From Alphaproteobacteria bacterium (lineage in GTDB: Bacteria; Pseudomonadota; Alphaproteobacteria; Micavibrionales; Micavibrionaceae): a stretch of DNA of 64,000 nt. Numbering within the stretch: position 1 is the stretch's first letter; every line of letters starts with the position of its first letter. Location: NCBI GenBank assembly GCA_018000295.1, contig JAGNKE010000015.1, positions 1 to 64,000 on the forward strand. The letters are read 5' to 3'. This document shows, piece after piece, positions 63,281-64,000 of this stretch. The notes beneath the pieces are model-generated. The model made no database searches, was not told the DNA's origin, and worked only from the letters and a program-made list of their open reading frames with translations. The position numbers and the translations under genes are program-made.

Positions 63281-63796
63281 ATGGACTCCGCTGCATGGAA
63301 GGAAACGCTCGAAGTCATGAGCTATGTGGTGCAGATCGTCGGTCTGCCCGGCGCAATCTACCTGTTCCTGATGGAGCAGGCCAAGGAGCGCCTGACCGAA
63401 CAGCAGGAAATCGACGGCCAGCTCAAGGAGCAATATAACCACATCCTCGACATCCTCATCGACCACCCCGAACTCGATAACCATCAGGAGCCCCTCTCGG
63501 GCGATCAGGCCAAACAGCAGGATAGGATTTACCAGCAACTCATCAGCTGCTTTGAAACCGCTTTCATCCGCCTGTACGGGCGGAATAACAATAATCTGCA
63601 GAGAATGTGGAACTCCTGGCAGGACGGCATCGACGAATGGCTCCGCCAGCCGAATTTCTCCAAATCCCTGCCCCGCCTCCTGATCGGCGAGGACGAAAAT
63701 TACGCGCAATATATGACAGAACGGGCGAAAGAGTTGCCGAAAATACCCTTCCCCCCGGCCTACAGCGAACCCGCAGATCCGCCGCAGCCCTTGTAA
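63281..63796 (+). CDS. Hypothetical protein
   Basis: The product is 171 aa. An N-terminal stretch of moderate hydrophobicity (V-V-Q-I-V-G-L-P-G-A-I-Y-L-F-L) near residues 15-30 may be a membrane-associated helix, followed by charged helices with many Gln and Asn and W-N-S-W-Q-D-G near residue 112, then a Pro-rich tail. AAAGGA lies 11 bases upstream of the ATG. No domain recognised. It lies downstream of gcdH by 85 bases on the same strand. Confidence 0.65.
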   Translation: MDSAAWKETLEVMSYVVQIVGLPGAIYLFLMEQAKERLTEQQEIDGQLKEQYNHILDILIDHPELDNHQEPLSGDQAKQQDRIYQQLISCFETAFIRLYGRNNNNLQRMWNSWQDGIDEWLRQPNFSKSLPRLLIGEDENYAQYMTERAKELPKIPFPPAYSEPADPPQPL

Positions 63797-63895
63797 AAAC
63801 AGCTAAAACCCCCCCAGAGGCCTTGCAAAAAGTATATTTTTTTCCATATATTCAAACAAGACTGCAACGGCATATTTTGTAACTTCAATCTAATC

Positions 63896-64000
63896 GTGGA
63901 TAAAAGTGATCCGGCGCTATCAATGGAAGTAATTGAGCCAAAAGGTTTTTTAGAAACATTCAATCATTTAAGCCCTTCGATGGGTTTGAACGCCTCGGTA
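63896..64000 (+). CDS. Partial open frame at right edge
   Basis: From GTG 63896 the frame is open to the end of the window (35 residues, V-D-K-S-D-P-A-L-S-M-E-V-I-E-P-K-G-F). An ATG at 63923 is also in frame. No ribosome-binding site is clear. AT-rich, unlike gcdH. It may be the start of a gene continuing to the right, or chance. Confidence 0.35.
   Translation, partial: MDKSDPALSMEVIEPKGFLETFNHLSPSMGLNASV

Overview
The window reads as a chromosomal segment of an alphaproteobacterium. The evidence is the typical neighbourhood anmK / tyrS / AsmA-DUF3971 / bcp / cysteine desulfurase / 2Fe-2S ferredoxin / mnmA, an ELM1-like protein, a TorF-type porin, a TsaC/Sua5 protein, glutaryl-CoA dehydrogenase, and intergenic palindromes of the ACCCCGGC-N4-GCCGGGGT kind that are common in this class. 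Most genes are GC-rich. AT-rich islands (the TerB-like gene at the left edge, two membrane paralogues at 10.3-12.5 kb, an ankyrin gene at 17.3 kb, DUF4279 genes at 30.8-31.7 kb, a DUF3800 gene at 38 kb, 42-43.6 kb, 48.8-50.3 kb) look like accessory DNA. The species cannot be named from the sequence alone.

Layout. 0-6.4 kb: start of a probable IS1595-type transposase, a TerB-like protein, a composite repeat block, a CtlX-type arginine deiminase-fold hydrolase divergent from rlmJ, an ankyrin-like protein, an SGNH hydrolase and a membrane protein. 6.4-9.3 kb: a minus-strand operon gmd - fcl - manC-like for GDP-fucose, whose manC-like product lacks the usual nucleotidyltransferase signature. 9.4-12.7 kb: membrane proteins alternating with three copies of a composite repeat. 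12.7-17.2 kb: a Doc/AbrB-type toxin-antitoxin pair with a perfect operator-like palindrome, a fatty-acid hydroxylase family protein, a UDP-glucuronate 4-epimerase-like enzyme, a secreted protein and TsaC/Sua5. 17.3-34.2 kb: ankyrin protein, anmK, then tyrS with a flippase-like protein, an O-antigen-ligase-like protein and an EamA transporter, a large AsmA-like protein, bcp, an alpha/beta hydrolase, Fe-S genes, DUF4279 genes, mnmA and tRNA-Met(CAT).

34.2-43.7 kb: a two-gene operon (Acg-type nitroreductase and PaaK/CapK-like adenylating enzyme) behind a perfect 25-bp palindrome, a CHAP lipoprotein, a very small secreted cysteine-rich protein, DUF3800, ELM1, a lipid kinase and three unknown proteins. 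43.7-48.5 kb: two methyl-accepting chemotaxis proteins with different sensor halves and nearly identical signalling halves, then a TorF porin. 48.8-53.6 kb: an orphan 493-aa protein and a tightly packed operon of GT2 glycosyltransferase, methyltransferase, NUDIX hydrolase and histidine phosphatase. 53.6-64 kb: FAD-linked oxidase, DUF350 protein, a complete RND efflux operon (adaptor, pump, NodT channel) translationally coupled to glutaryl-CoA dehydrogenase, and two unknown genes at the right edge.

The items most worth a second look are the nitroreductase/adenylating pair with its palindrome, the GT2-methyltransferase-NUDIX-phosphatase operon, the 58-aa cysteine-rich secreted protein at 37672-37848, the repeat-plus-paralogue array at 9.4-12.7 kb, and the manC-like protein with a lost signature.
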